The notes under the pieces are model-generated. The model had not been told where the DNA came from, searched no databases, and worked only from the letters and a program-made list of their open reading frames with translations. Below, piece by piece: positions 44,397-57,200 of a stretch of DNA of 62,188 nt (the stretch's first letter is position 1; each line of letters opens with the position of its first letter). Source of the stretch: Ministeria vibrans ATCC 50519. Taxonomy: Eukaryota; Opisthokonta; Filasterea. The stretch spans positions 1 through 62,188 of the forward strand of contig CALSCP010001419.1 of assembly GCA_943704425.1 (NCBI GenBank), in the 5' to 3' direction. The position numbers were made by a program, and so were the translations under genes.

Positions 44397-45604
44397 ATGT
44401 TCCGCAAGCCGTTTCGTGTCAAGTCGGACAACCTTGTCAAATCGTCGGATATTCGTCGATTACGAGCGGACATGCAACGAGCCTTTCCAGCGCTGAGCGA
44501 CGCAGACGTCGACCACATCGTCCCTGCCAAAGCGCCGCTTCACCTGCAACGCCTGCAGTTGCACGGTGGCGCCGTGTGCAACGTCTACTTCATCGATGGT
44601 GTTCCCGTTCTTTTTGAAGGCGCAGACAAGTCTAAGCGGCTCTATCCGTCCGGTAAGGCCACCGTTTCATCTCGACCGCTCGTTTCGTCTCACACCGCCA
44701 CACATTCGCCAGTCTACACACAATGGCGTGTGCCACACATTGTACCTGCCTGGACCACATCTGAAAATGCCCTTGCGCACATCGGACAGGGAGCAGGTGC
44801 GTGGAATGGTCCACCGTACGAGTGTGTTTGGCTGACTTGTCCGTTTGTTTCAGATCTTTTCTTGCCTGGCGTGCAACAGCAGTCGAACCTGGGCGAGTTT
44901 GGCGTGGGAGAAGTACGTGCCGTGTGTGTTGCAGGTAGCGGCGCTGCGTCGGCCGTCGGCGTGACAGCTGTGACAAGTGACGACGTTTCCGCCATGGGAG
45001 ATAACGTACAAGGAAAAGGCGTACACATCCTGCACACGGTCGGCGACGAGCTGTGGAGTGCCGGTCCTAAAACAAAGCTGCCCGCAATTGCATCTGCTTC
45101 ACCAACTAGAAATGACAGCAGTGTAGAAGGGTGCGGTGACGATGCCATCAAAGCGGGAGTCGCATCGACAAGCGAGCGGCAGCAGGAAGCGCAGAACGAC
45201 GAGGCAAATGAAGCGGAGGGGGAAGAAGGAGAGGAGGATGATTTTGACATGGACTCGTATGCGGAACAGTGTCTCTTTCAAGCGCTGCGCACGACGGTGA
45301 AAGACCGTGAGCTGCCAATGCTGGTGAGCACGTTGTTTGCCGAGCATGTTTTGAAGAGCCGCAGGGAAGGCGCGCCGGTGCTGGCCATCAAGCGTACGCG
45401 CTTCAAGAAGGTCTCAAGGTTCCTGGAGGCCATGGAAGAGGAAGGTATTGTAACACTCAAGGTGGAGCCCAATGGTGTGGCGTTTCTGGAGACGGTGGAA
45501 AGGGCGCATCCGCGACTGCGTTCGGCAGTGCTCACCAAGGACACGGTGGCACTGGCCGAGGCAGAGGAGCGACAGCGCACGCTCAACAGAGGTAATATTA
45601 ATTT

Positions 45605-45635
<31 letters not shown>

Positions 45636-45672
45636 TAATAATAATAATAATAATAATAACAATAATAATAAC

Positions 45673-45707
<35 letters not shown>

Positions 45708-45715
45708 TAATAATG

Positions 45716-45810
<95 letters not shown>

Positions 45811-46550
45811 GAACAATAATAATAATAATAGAAAAATAATAAAAATAATACAGTTGGGCATTGGCATGTAAAAATAGTTTTGTGTGTGTGTGACAGATTT
45901 TCTCATATCCTTCGCGTTCGTGTGTTTAGAGATGGCGAGTTATCGGAGTGTGTACCAGGCGAACAAGACCCACACTCAACTGTTTAGTGTCTGGGCCGAG
46001 TCTAAAGGCATTGAGTTTGATCGACANNNNNNNNGTTCGTGTGTTTAGAGATGGCGAGTTATCGGAGTGTGTACCAGGCGAACAAGACCCACACTCAACT
46101 GTTTAGTGTCTGGGCCGAGTCTAAAGGCATTGAGTTTGATCGACACAAAACGTATTTAATCCCAAGTCAAGTCAGGTCAGTCGAATACCGTCACACACAC
46201 CAAGTACACTAAGCACACACATTCATCCATCCATCTATACATCCATCCATCTATATAATGCACACTAATTATGCATACACATACACATCCATGTACACAC
46301 ACTAATAACATTTATGCACACGTACACATACATACACACACACGTGAGGTAGAATAACTGACTGTTTTGGAAATGTGAAGGGAAGCGGTGGATGTGTATG
46401 TGCGACTGAACGGACTGGGGAGTGGGCGGAAAGTGACGCTCGATACGGTGTTGGCTGATGTAACGCAGAGCGATGAGTCGACGCTCAATCGCGATGACAT
46501 CTCTCGCTGGTAAGGACAATATATTCAACTGCACACAGTGTTTGTAATGC

Positions 46551-46582
<32 letters not shown>

Positions 46583-46969
46583 TCGTGTGTGTGTGTGGCG
46601 TGTTAATATAGCGTGCTTGGGAAGATGGACGCGTACTGCTTTGTGCGACTGGCGGGGGCAGAGCGGGAGACGCGGATGCGAGGCAAGGAGCCACGGAAGG
46701 TGACGGTGACGCTGAAGACGGTGATGGGGCGCAAGACGGTGACGGCTATTGCGAATGTGCAGGCGTACGGGATAGAAGAAGGGACGCTGGCCAAGGAGCT
46801 GGCGCAGGCGGCAGCATCGAGTGCGACGGTGGAGACAAGCAGTGGCGTGACGGAGGTGCTGGTGCAAGGCCCTGCGAGTGGTATTGTCGTGCGCCACTTG
46901 CGTGACCGCTATGCCTTGCCCGAGGCCTTTGTCGAGGTTCTCGATCGCACAAAGAAGAAGAAGAAGTGA
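44397..46969 (+). CDS. EIF2D: translation factor eIF2D (ligatin)
   Basis: Exons 44397-44652, 44713-44796, 44854-45591, an exon present twice (45930-46026 cut by the gap, and 46049-46175 complete), 46381-46509 and 46612-46969; about 563 aa. N-terminus MFRKPFRVKSDNLVKSSDIR and the PUA-like region with VGEVRAVCVAGSG, HILHTVGDELWSAGPKTKLP. A central acidic linker and winged-helix-like part follow (AEQCLFQALRTTVKDRELPM), then an SWIB-like region, and a C-terminal SUI1 fold (RKVTVTLKTVMGRKTVTAIA, VRHLRDRYALPEAFVEVLDR) ending in poly-Lys. eIF2D delivers or removes tRNA on 40S subunits in reinitiation and recycling. A 200-base AAT repeat fills intron 3. Confidence 0.93.
45603..45815. repeat. (AAT)n microsatellite
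   Basis: About 70 AAT/AAC/GAT-type triplets in eIF2D intron 3. Read in frame it would give poly-Asn or poly-Ile; the donor AGAG|GTAATA just before it excludes it from the message. Confidence 0.95.
45916..46145. repeat. about 111-bp direct duplication flanking an 8-N gap
   Basis: The stretch starting GTTCGTGTGTTTAGAGATGG at 45916-46026 recurs identically at 46035-46145, with N at 46027-46034 between. It contains an eIF2D exon with its acceptor. Identity through intron and exon sequence, ending exactly at the gap, points to unmerged overlapping contig ends. Confidence 0.9.
46547..46596. repeat. (GT)n microsatellite
   Basis: GT-rich tract in the last intron of eIF2D, interrupted once near 46583, ending about a dozen bases before the acceptor. 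Confidence 0.9.
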
Positions 46970-47013
46970 AAAGAAAAACAGTACCGACACAACGGTGATT
47001 GGATCATCGCTTT

Positions 47014-48295
<1,282 letters not shown>

Positions 48296-48467
48296 TGAAA
48301 AGAAAATGTTTGAAAAATGAAAGAGTTAAACGAATCAAATAATTTTCGTCGAATTGAATATTGATCTCCATTTGCAACGGGTGTCGGCGCGTCGCCTATT
48401 CCGCGATTCTGCTTAAGACACTGATTGCTTATTAGATAGTACGCTGTCCCCGTCAACAGCACACGCA

Positions 48468-49186
48468 ATGGATCCGACGGCTCGCTTCCAAGCGCTGTAT
48501 GACCTTGGAACGGATGTCACCATTAACCCCTGCCTGAAGCTGCACATGTATTACAAATCGGCTGCCAACCTGTTCGTTCAGGTGAGAGAAATGAGTCAGA
48601 TATATATCATTTATTTTGAATTTTGATGGAGGGGAAAACACCGACTCACGACACTCTGTTGATCCGCACACGTCCGCACAGGCACATACATACGACGGCG
48701 AAGGGCAGGATGAGCGTGCCTTTGTGCTCTTTGTGAAATACATTACGTCCGAAGAACGAGAAGAAGCCACTCAGTGCTCAACCTTCCACTTCCTTCTCTT
48801 CTGTAGACTTGTCCTGCGCAAAATCCCAACGCATCCCGACTTTAAGACGTCGACATTGAAGCAGGAACATGCTGCGGCACAGGGTAGCAAGTGCAAGGAG
48901 GCGCTGCGCAAGGCTGAATCGTTGAAGGCACTCATCAAGGCGAAGTACCAGGCTGAATGGGACGACGCTCTTGAGGCTGCAAGGCTGAAGGAGAACGAGG
49001 AGCAGGAGGCGAGAGAACAGACAGAACGCGACGAGGCGGAAGAGAGGATACGGAAGCAACAGCCGAACGGGGGCGAATGTGTGGAGGCACAAAGAGACGA
49101 CACTGAGGATCCGTTTGGCGCGCTCTATGAGCGAACTCCTGTGCCCATCACACCCGCCATCCCCACCAGTACCACCACCACCACCG

Positions 49187-49221
<35 letters not shown>

Positions 49222-49909
49222 GCCACTACTCCGACTGCTCCCACCTCTACCAGCAACACACCTCCATCGCCCGTTCTCAGTGCTCCCCCACTGCGCCACA
49301 TGGTCCTTCCAGCCTCCCTCCCCGACACCTTCCGCACCTTGGCGACCGAGAGCACCGCAGCCAACCGCGAGACGTGTGGGCTGCTCTGCGGCACTCTTCA
49401 CCACGACGTGCTTGTTGTTACAACACTGCTGCTTCCCCGCCAGACGGGCGCGAGCGACTCATGCGAGATGATGGACGAAGACGCTATCTTCTTGTACCAA
49501 GACGAGAATGAGCTCATGACACTCGGATGGATACACGTAAGACCAAAACTACAACTCAACTCCTTCCCCTCTGCTTCTCAGCGGAAAGCACAGTACTCAC
49601 AGAGAGAAACATGCACTTTTGTGTACATAGACACACCCTACGCAAACGGCATTCCTCTCGAGCGTCGACCTGCACACGCACGCATCGTACCAGCTCATGT
49701 TGGGCGAGGCTGTCGCTGTCGTTGTCGCTCCGTCCTACCGCACCACTGGTACATTTGCTCTCACCCTTCCGCATGGTCTGCGCACCGTTGTCGACTGTCG
49801 CCAGCCTGGCTTTCATCCCCACGCCAATGCCGACTCGCTCTTCGAAGAAGTGTCTTCGCGTGTGACGTACGATCCAGAGCGCCCTCTGAAAATCCACGAC
49901 ATGAGATGA
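48468..49909 (+). CDS. AMSH/STAMBP-like JAMM deubiquitinase
   Basis: Exons 48468-48581, 48682-48746, 48807-49536 and 49631-49909 give 395 aa. The N-terminal USP8-dimer/MIT-like helical region reads [16 protein letters not shown], then [12 protein letters not shown] joined by splicing to [13 protein letters not shown] charged coiled coil (about 110-150) and a poly-Thr linker from ACC/ACT repeats (about 175-215) follow. The MPN+ domain has the activating Glu in [10 protein letters not shown] and the zinc-binding JAMM motif in [20 protein letters not shown], formed across the last splice (H-x-H-x7-S-x2-D). AMSH cleaves Lys63-linked ubiquitin from endosomal cargo at ESCRT-0. The sorting nexin near 60 kb acts on the same organelle, but no operon-like link is implied. 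Confidence 0.93.
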
Positions 49910-50295
49910 ATTGCATAATATTTTGAGTCTTTTTGTGTATTAACCAGTCGTCTCTTACATCTCAACGAGTAAACCTTTCATTTCCTTATTAATTCTCTAT
50001 TAAACTTCAAATTATTTAGTGTCACAGTTCTGTGTGTCACTCACAGTCTCACAGTCGTGTTGTGATGATGATTGCTTTCCCTCGCCCTACTAGTTAGGAG
50101 TCACTGGATCTCTCATGTGAGTCAGGTCACGACGTGGGTGCGCTTTATCTTTCTTCACGTCGACACCGGACACCAAAATTTGATCGCGTGTGTGACGATC
50201 GATTGACTTATGCCAACTCTGGCAACTCAACACTAAATCAAATTGAACGAACATTTGTCATTTTTTTTTTCGTTCGTTCACGCAGGATCTTCAGT
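49910..50295. other. intergenic, AMSH to RhoGAP gene
   Basis: About 386 bases holding the AMSH 3' flank and the promoter or 5' UTR of the next gene. A T-rich run ending TTCACGCAG at 50285, just before the start codon, could be the acceptor of a 5'-UTR intron. No other gene seen. Confidence 0.5.
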
Positions 50296-52189
50296 ATGCC
50301 TCAAAACGACGAGTGGGAACCCGTCTCGCTGTATCCGGACAAGCGGGTGTTTTACAACGCAAAAGCGCGCAATGTTGTCGAGCGCGCGCCGACAGCCGGT
50401 GAAAGCGCCTCGCCCGTAGAGGCCAAGAGGTACCCCGCCCACCCTCCACCCCTGTCTTGTTCCACATGCGCTCATCCACTCGCTCGCTCGTCCCTGCCGC
50501 TAGCCGGCGAGTCCACGGAAATCTGTGTGTTTTGGTGCACGGCGCAAACAACCTTCTCGCCAGCGACCGCAACGGCAAATCTGACCCATACTGTGTCCTC
50601 GGCGTCGACTGTAACGGTCATGTGAAGCCCAAGGAAAAGACAAAGGTTGGTAGCAAGATATATTCGGGCTGTAATAAAGTTTCATTTTCGAACTTTATTC
50701 AGGTTATCAAGTCGGAGCTGTGTCCTCGCTGGGAAGAGCGAAAAGACATCCGCGTCGATTATGGTCGCTACTTACAGATCCTTGTGATGGATCGTGACCG
50801 TCTGACACGCGATGATCGTCTTGGCCACGCTTTTGTTGACCTCACACAAATCACTTCGGGCTCACAACGTCTCCAAGTCGACTTGACTCCGTCCGGTTCT
50901 GTCGACGTCACTCTGGAACTTGCCGATGAGAGCGATCTCTTTGGCATGAGTCTCCAACAAGCATGTCAACGTGAAGGGTAAATACGTGTTGTGTTGGTCC
51001 CACTGCAACGCGTTTTAACAGCTATGCATTTCCTTCAGCGCCACTCCACCACGCATTGTGAGCGAATGCATTGCGGCAGTAGAGGCGCGCGGTGTCGACT
51101 CAGTCGGTCTCTACCGACTGTGTGGCAATCTGGACCACGTCAAGAAGTTGCGCCATGACTTTGATCGCAACTCCGTCTCGAGCGACTCGCCCGTCGATCT
51201 GAGTGCCCCTGAAATTGGCGTTGACGACATTGCATCACTGCTCAAGCTCTACTTCCGCGAACTCCCCGAACCGCTGTTGACCGAAGCACTTTTTCCGACT
51301 TTTATGGAGGCGTACCGACAGGCCAAGGAGCAGTCACTTGCACCGGCGCAACAGAGCACTCTGTATACAGCAGTGCTCGATCAACTGCCCAGCGAGAACC
51401 GAGCGACACTCGAGCCGCTTATGACCCACCTCACTCGCGTGCTGGCAGCCGCCGACATCAATAAGATGACAGCACGCAACCTAGGCGTGTGTTTTGGCCC
51501 CACGCTGTTGTCGCCCTCCTTCGCCATCACCACTATGCCCAGCATGCTTGAACTTGAAGTACGCCAATCGTCTCTCTTAACATTCGGTTCTCATTGCCTC
51601 CTTCTTCGTGTTTTTAGGCTCAAAATGGCGTAGTGGAGTTCCTGATTAGCCACTGGCCGCTCAAGGAAGACTCTTCTGCAACAGCATCTGCAACCACAGC
51701 CACTCCCCCCTCCGGAACCGACGACACGCAGTGGCTTTACAAGGCTCTCTTTGCGCGTTTCGATGCCAACGGTGACAATGCCATTGACGCCACCGAGCTC
51801 AGACGCCTCTTTGCCGATCTTGGTGTGTCTCCTCCCCCTGAAGTCCAGACGCTCTCGGACTCCGATGGCTTTTCTTTTGAACAGTTTAGTGCTTTCCTCC
51901 AAAAGTGTGATCTCTACGAAAGGTCCGACCACCACAAAACAACAGAAACAAAAAAAAAAACAAGACGAGGGGGAGGAGGATACACACATGTTGATTCTTG
52001 AGACTCAAAAAAAATGTCGTCTTTTTATAGTGTGTTTTGGCTGAAACAGGCGAGACCGCGGCGCCGTCTACGGTCGCCATGCAAGCGAATTTGGCAGAAA
52101 CACGACACAGATGGACGCGGCTCACTCTCATACGACCAAGTCAGTACCACCTCACCATTGCCTAATTGAATGTTATTTCTCACTCGCGT

Positions 52190-52287
<98 letters not shown>

Positions 52288-52881
52288 TATCACTTTGTCA
52301 ATCACTTTGTTTCACTCTCACTATCACTTTGTTTCCCTCTCACTATCGCTTTGTTTTCCTCTCACTATCGCTTTATCCTCTCTCTCTCTCTTTCTCTCTC
52401 TTTCTCTTTGTTAGTTTCGTGTGATGCTTTGCGACGACTTTTCGTGCTCATACGACTCTGACGAGGACTTTGATGTCGTAGTGCGTCTTCTCGACGCAAA
52501 CGGCGACGGTTCCATCGATTACGCTGAAGTAACATATTCAGACTTAGTTGTGTTTCTCTTGCCTCACTCACTCATATACATATACTCCAGTTCAGCGACT
52601 GGTACACACACAGCGACGCAGCGATCGACACCCGTTCGCTCACGCGCGCCCAACTGGATCGTCTACGTACTCTCCTCTATTCCTTCCGCTGCTACGACTC
52701 AGACGCCTCCAACGCACTCGACCGCACCGAGTTTGCCGAGCTGTACGCGTCCCTTGTGAACGCCGGGTACGACATGGGTGACCCCACTACTGCCTTTGAC
52801 AGCATGGACAAGCTCAATGTTGGCACTGTCAGCTATGCCGACTATGTTCAGTTTCTTCTTGAGTATAATGGACAACTCTAA
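50296..52881 (+). CDS. C2-RhoGAP protein with C-terminal EF-hands
   Basis: Eight exons: 50296-50429, 50504-50645, 50703-50977, 51039-51558, 51618-51922, 52031-52139, 52415-52528 and 52591-52881, giving 629 aa. A C2 domain (about 48-165: LCVLVHGANNLLASDRNGKS, RYLQILVMDRDRLTRDDRLG) is followed by RhoGAP (about 185-370) with arginine-finger motif VGLYRLCGN and LPEPLLTEALFPTFMEAYRQ, KMTARNLGVCFGPTLL. EF-hand loops follow: DANGDNAIDATE, DTDGRGSLSYDQ (no final Glu), DANGDGSIDYAE and DSDASNALDRTE, perhaps one more degenerate. It should bind membranes in response to calcium and stimulate Rho-family GTP hydrolysis. Exon 6 gains its frame only from the acceptor at 52030. A CT microsatellite fills intron 6. 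It converges on RAD6, stops 78 bp apart. Confidence 0.9.
52193..52410. repeat. (CT)n microsatellite plus TATCACTTTGTTTC minisatellite
   Basis: About 45 CT units (52193-52283), then five or so diverged copies of TATCACTTTGTTTCCCTCTC up to the acceptor at 52414, inside intron 6 of the RhoGAP gene. Confidence 0.92.
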
Positions 52882-52959
52882 AAAGCTTCTTTTGTGTTTG
52901 TTTTGTTTTTGTTTCTTTGTTACACTTGTCGTCTCTCGTCAATGTCGCACGGCAGGGCA

Positions 52960-54175
52960 TTACTCGGTCCACGACTCTTCTACAGTAGCGCGCACCTTCT
53001 TCTCGTACTCACGTCGGTTCTCTTGAAACAGCTGTGCCGCTTGTGAGTTGGCCGGACTCGCTGCGTTAGGTTCGTCCAGAAGACTCTGTGATGTGGCGGT
53101 GATGTCAGCGCCCGAGACGACCTCCTCCTTTCTCGCATAACTATCTTACCTGAATGGACGTAAGAATCGCTGCAACGTCGTAGGTGGGACTCCACCGGTT
53201 CTGTAGAATATCAAGACAAATGGCACCTATCCACACACACCCACACACACACACAGCAATTCAGCGATGGTCTGTCGGTCGCTTTCCCCTTTCTCCTTAC
53301 CGTCGGCATAGACGTTGGGATGGAACATTTTGGAGACAAACTTGACGACAGGCGACTTGTTGGGGTAGTCTTCGGTGAACTCCAGACGCAGCTTGAAGGT
53401 GCCTGAAAACAGGCACAGAGTCATCAGCAATCGACGCATAATACACCACCCTCAGCTGCGCAACGGTATCCGTCGAGCACCGCCGTCCAAGCAGCACACA
53501 ATAAATGGGTTCGACCCACAAAGTCAAAAACTCGTCACGAATCGTCCCCCCACAAAAAAAAAAAAGAAAAAACACACTTAAACCCAACTCAACGGAATCC
53601 TTTCACCGCCATTTCGTCGCCACGACAACAGCACTGGTCCACGAAGTCATCCCACGCACAACAGAGGAGCAAACAACGCCCACGAGGCGCACAAGCGGGG
53701 CATTTTCTTCTTTTTTCTCAGGCGTACCATCCTCAAACGGGGTGTCGACAGGTCCAAAGATGACTGCGTTCCACAGCATAATGTTGCTGTCCATCGGCGA
53801 CCCAGACACGCCACCAGGAGGGTCGTTCTGAAGTCTACACGGGTACCAGACGCGAGAGAGTGAGAGAGGGTAAGTGAGAGAGACTGAGAGACTGTTGAAA
53901 ACGTCAAAAAAAAAAAGAAGAAGAAGAAGAGATTTGCACTGACAAGCCTTTTAGACCCTATCCTTCACAAAGTACGCCATGGACGTAAGCAATGCCGACA
54001 CATCACAGAAACCCAGACAATATCGTCCGCATTTCCCGATGCAAAATCGACCAAGAAAGTCGGTCGATCATCGTCATACAAACCGCCCCGCTTCCTCTCT
54101 CCCAAGCAAAAGCAACTAGGACCCGGTGTACCTCTTAAAGTCTCGCATCAAACGGCGTCTTGCAGGGGTCGACAT
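52960..54175 (-). CDS. RAD6: ubiquitin-conjugating enzyme E2, RAD6/UBE2A type
   Basis: Exons 54175-54132, 53834-53728, 53402-53301, 53226-53150 and 53085-52960 (minus) give 151 aa, the usual RAD6 length. [15 protein letters not shown], then [73 protein letters not shown] (catalytic Cys in ICLDIL, after HPN) and [20 protein letters not shown] are nearly invariant. The end is short (ATVEESWTE) and lacks the acidic tail of yeast Rad6, as in animals. RAD6 monoubiquitinates H2B with Bre1 and PCNA with Rad18. The start lies 99 bp from the LRR kinase start, divergent. Confidence 0.96.
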
Positions 54176-54274
54176 GTTGAAGGCGGTTGTCGGGCTATAC
54201 AATACTGAACTTACTCAACGTGTACTCAACATAGTGAACTAAGAATATCATTTGATCACCTTAGACTTTTACCA

Positions 54275-57200
54275 ATGGCGCTACGCGCCCTCTGTTTTGC
54301 GTCTGCTCTGATCCTGCTGACGCTACCGACTGCCTTGTGTACGTTTCCCAGCAGCAGCGACATTTGTTCTATTTGCCGGTGTTCTCATGACGCCATTGGA
54401 CTTGTCATCGACTGCAAGGGACTCGGACTCACCCAAGTCCCTCCTGTGCCGCTCAACACCACCGTCCTAGATCTCTCGCACAACTCACTCTCGGTATCTG
54501 CCTTGCCCGAGAATGTCTTTGAAGGCCTCACGCAGCTGTACGCTCTCGACATCGCGGAGAATCCTATCGGTGTATGGCCCACGGCGCTCGCCCTTGCTGA
54601 TCTTCCCGCCCTCGAAATTCTCGACCTAACGGACTGCTCGCTCCACGCTCTTCCAGCCGGGGCCCTAGAAAAGACACCCAACTTGACCATGCTCTTCCTC
54701 GCAAACAACCTCCTTACTGCGAGCAGCATTTACAGTGGCGCATTTGAACCCCTTCACGCACTGCGCTCTCTTCTCCTCGACTCAAATCGATTCCAAACGC
54801 TGCCGCTTGCTCTCCAGCACGGTAGCTTCTCTGAACTCACCGTGTTGAGCATCAACAACGTGGGGTTGGGTCATCTCCAAGCACATGCCTTTGCGAACAT
54901 GCCCAGACTGGAAAACCTGGGCCTCAAGGGAAACAGGCTGACGAACAACTCAATCAGCCCCTTCGCCTTTGCCGGCCTGTTCGCCCTGCGGCTGCTCACA
55001 CTCGACTTCAATCCTCTTTCTTCTTTTCCCATGGCGCTCGCCACCTCGCCCATGCCCAATGTTACTAGCTTGTCCCTGGGGAACACACTCATCTCGTCGC
55101 TGGAAGGCGGTCATATCTTTCGCCAGGTGCCCAACTTGGCAGCGCTCGACTTGTCGGGGAATCAACTGGCCGCCATCAACATTGAGTGGACTACGTTTAA
55201 CACCACCCGTCACCTGAAGAGTCTCTTCCTGCACAACAATCCTCTTGGCACCTACCCCTTTGCTCTTATTGTGGGCACTCTGCCTTGTCTCAACGAACTC
55301 ACACTGCGCTCCACCAAACTCTCCGCCGTGCCCGCCGAGGCCTTTCTTCAGTTTGCCTCGAATATCACTCTGCTCGACCTTAGCTACAATTATCTCACGG
55401 CCGACTCGCTCGCACCGCATGCCTTCAGCGCCACCCACTCCCTCAACCAGATCACTCTCTCCTCCAACGCACTCGGTCACTACCCCGCCGCCCTCCAGTC
55501 ACAGGCGCTCGCCAGCGTACAGTGGCTACGGCTCGACGAATGCGTCATTCGCGTGCTTCCCGACGATGCCTTTGCCACTATGCCCCAACTGTTGTACTTG
55601 TCGCTCCAGCGCAATCAGCTCGGTCGACTGCCCTCCACTCTTTTCGACTTTAGCCCTCACCTGGTGACACTCGACCTTTCGCAAAATCCTTTGGGTTGTG
55701 ACTGGCCCCCGGCTCTGCTCTCTACCGCCTTGGCCAATGTGAAGACTCTCTTCCTGTCGGGCGTTGGTCTCACTTCGGTTCCTCGCAATGCCTTTGTCAA
55801 CATGCCCGACGTCGGCCTCCACGCTCTTGACCTGTCCAACAACACGCTTACCGCATCCTCCATTGATCCCGACGTCTTTCGCAGCACACACCTTGTAACC
55901 ACACTCACTCTTGACAACAATCCCCTCGGTGCCATTCCCGACGCACTCTTCCTACTTCCCGTCGGCGTCTCGACCCTCAGCATGAACAACGTGAAACTCG
56001 CTGTCGTCCCATCCAACTCGTTCGCCAACGACTCCGTCATCGACTACCTCTGCCTTTCCAACAACCTGCTCACAGCCGACTCCATTGCACCCACCGCGTT
56101 TTCCTCCCTTGAGCGTCTCTCCACCCTCGACCTCTCGGGCAATCCCCTTGGTCGCTGGCCCGACGCCCTTCTCCTAGGCCCCGCCCCTCGCTACGGCGAC
56201 CATCTTGCTACGCTCAACCTTGCCTCGACCAATATCTCGTCCATCCCCGAGAATGCCTTTGCCGGCCTTCGCGCTCTCACACAACTTTTTCTCAACGACA
56301 ATCCCGCTCTTGCGTCGCTGCCCGCGAACCTCTTCGATGAAACCCGCCTGCTCAACTCCGTGTCACTCGATCGCACCTTCTTTCCCGACTTCCCAGCCGC
56401 CCTCTCGCACATCCCCTCCCTCACCACCCTCTCCATGGTCGACTGCTCCCTCAGCTATGTGCCGCAGGCCGCCTTTGAGAACACGGCCCTCATCAAGTAT
56501 ATCAACTTTGCCTCAAACTCCATCACGGCCGTTGACTTTCTCACCGACGCCTTCGCCATCGAGACACTTATTCTCGACTTCAATCCTCTCGACCCCTTGC
56601 GCTTGTCAAGCCTTCGCCTTGTCATTCAGCTTGAGGTCCTCTCGCTCGTCCACTGCAATCTTGACATTTCCTTGGCGTCCGTCGCGTTCACGTCTCTGCA
56701 GAACTCTCTCAGTGAGCTGTACCTCGACGGCAACAACGCTCCTTACTACCCCGACCTTTTTAAGACTTTTTCTGCGCTCCGTATCCTTTCCATGCGCGAC
56801 ACCGGCTTGCCTGCGCTGCCCGACGATGCCTTTTACAACCTGCAGTCGCTCAGCGGCGTCTTCCTCAGCGGCAACCAACTTCATTCTATTCCCGACATGC
56901 TCTTCTCCGAGGCACTCTCTCTTGAGCAAATCAACCTTGATAGCAACCATCTTTTGGCGTATCCGACGCGTGCTCTGGCGCAGCTGCGCACCGTCTCGTC
57001 CATTTCCCTCGCGAACAACAACATCTCTGCAATCTCTGTGGGCTCATTCGACGCCACCCTTGCGCTGCGGCACCTAAACTTGTCTAACAACGCCATCGAG
57101 GCGATCCCCTGCGCCCTCTTCGACACTCTCCACCTCGACACGCTCTCTCTCGTTGACAACAGCCTGCGCAACGCATCCGCCTGCTGGCTTGATGCTCTCT

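Noticed and set aside
45605-45819. Poly-Asn or poly-Ile coding region
   Set aside because: AAT microsatellite within an eIF2D intron bounded by splice signals.
45916-46145. True tandem duplication of an eIF2D exon
   Set aside because: Perfect identity including intron bases and ends coinciding with the N block make unmerged contig ends more likely.
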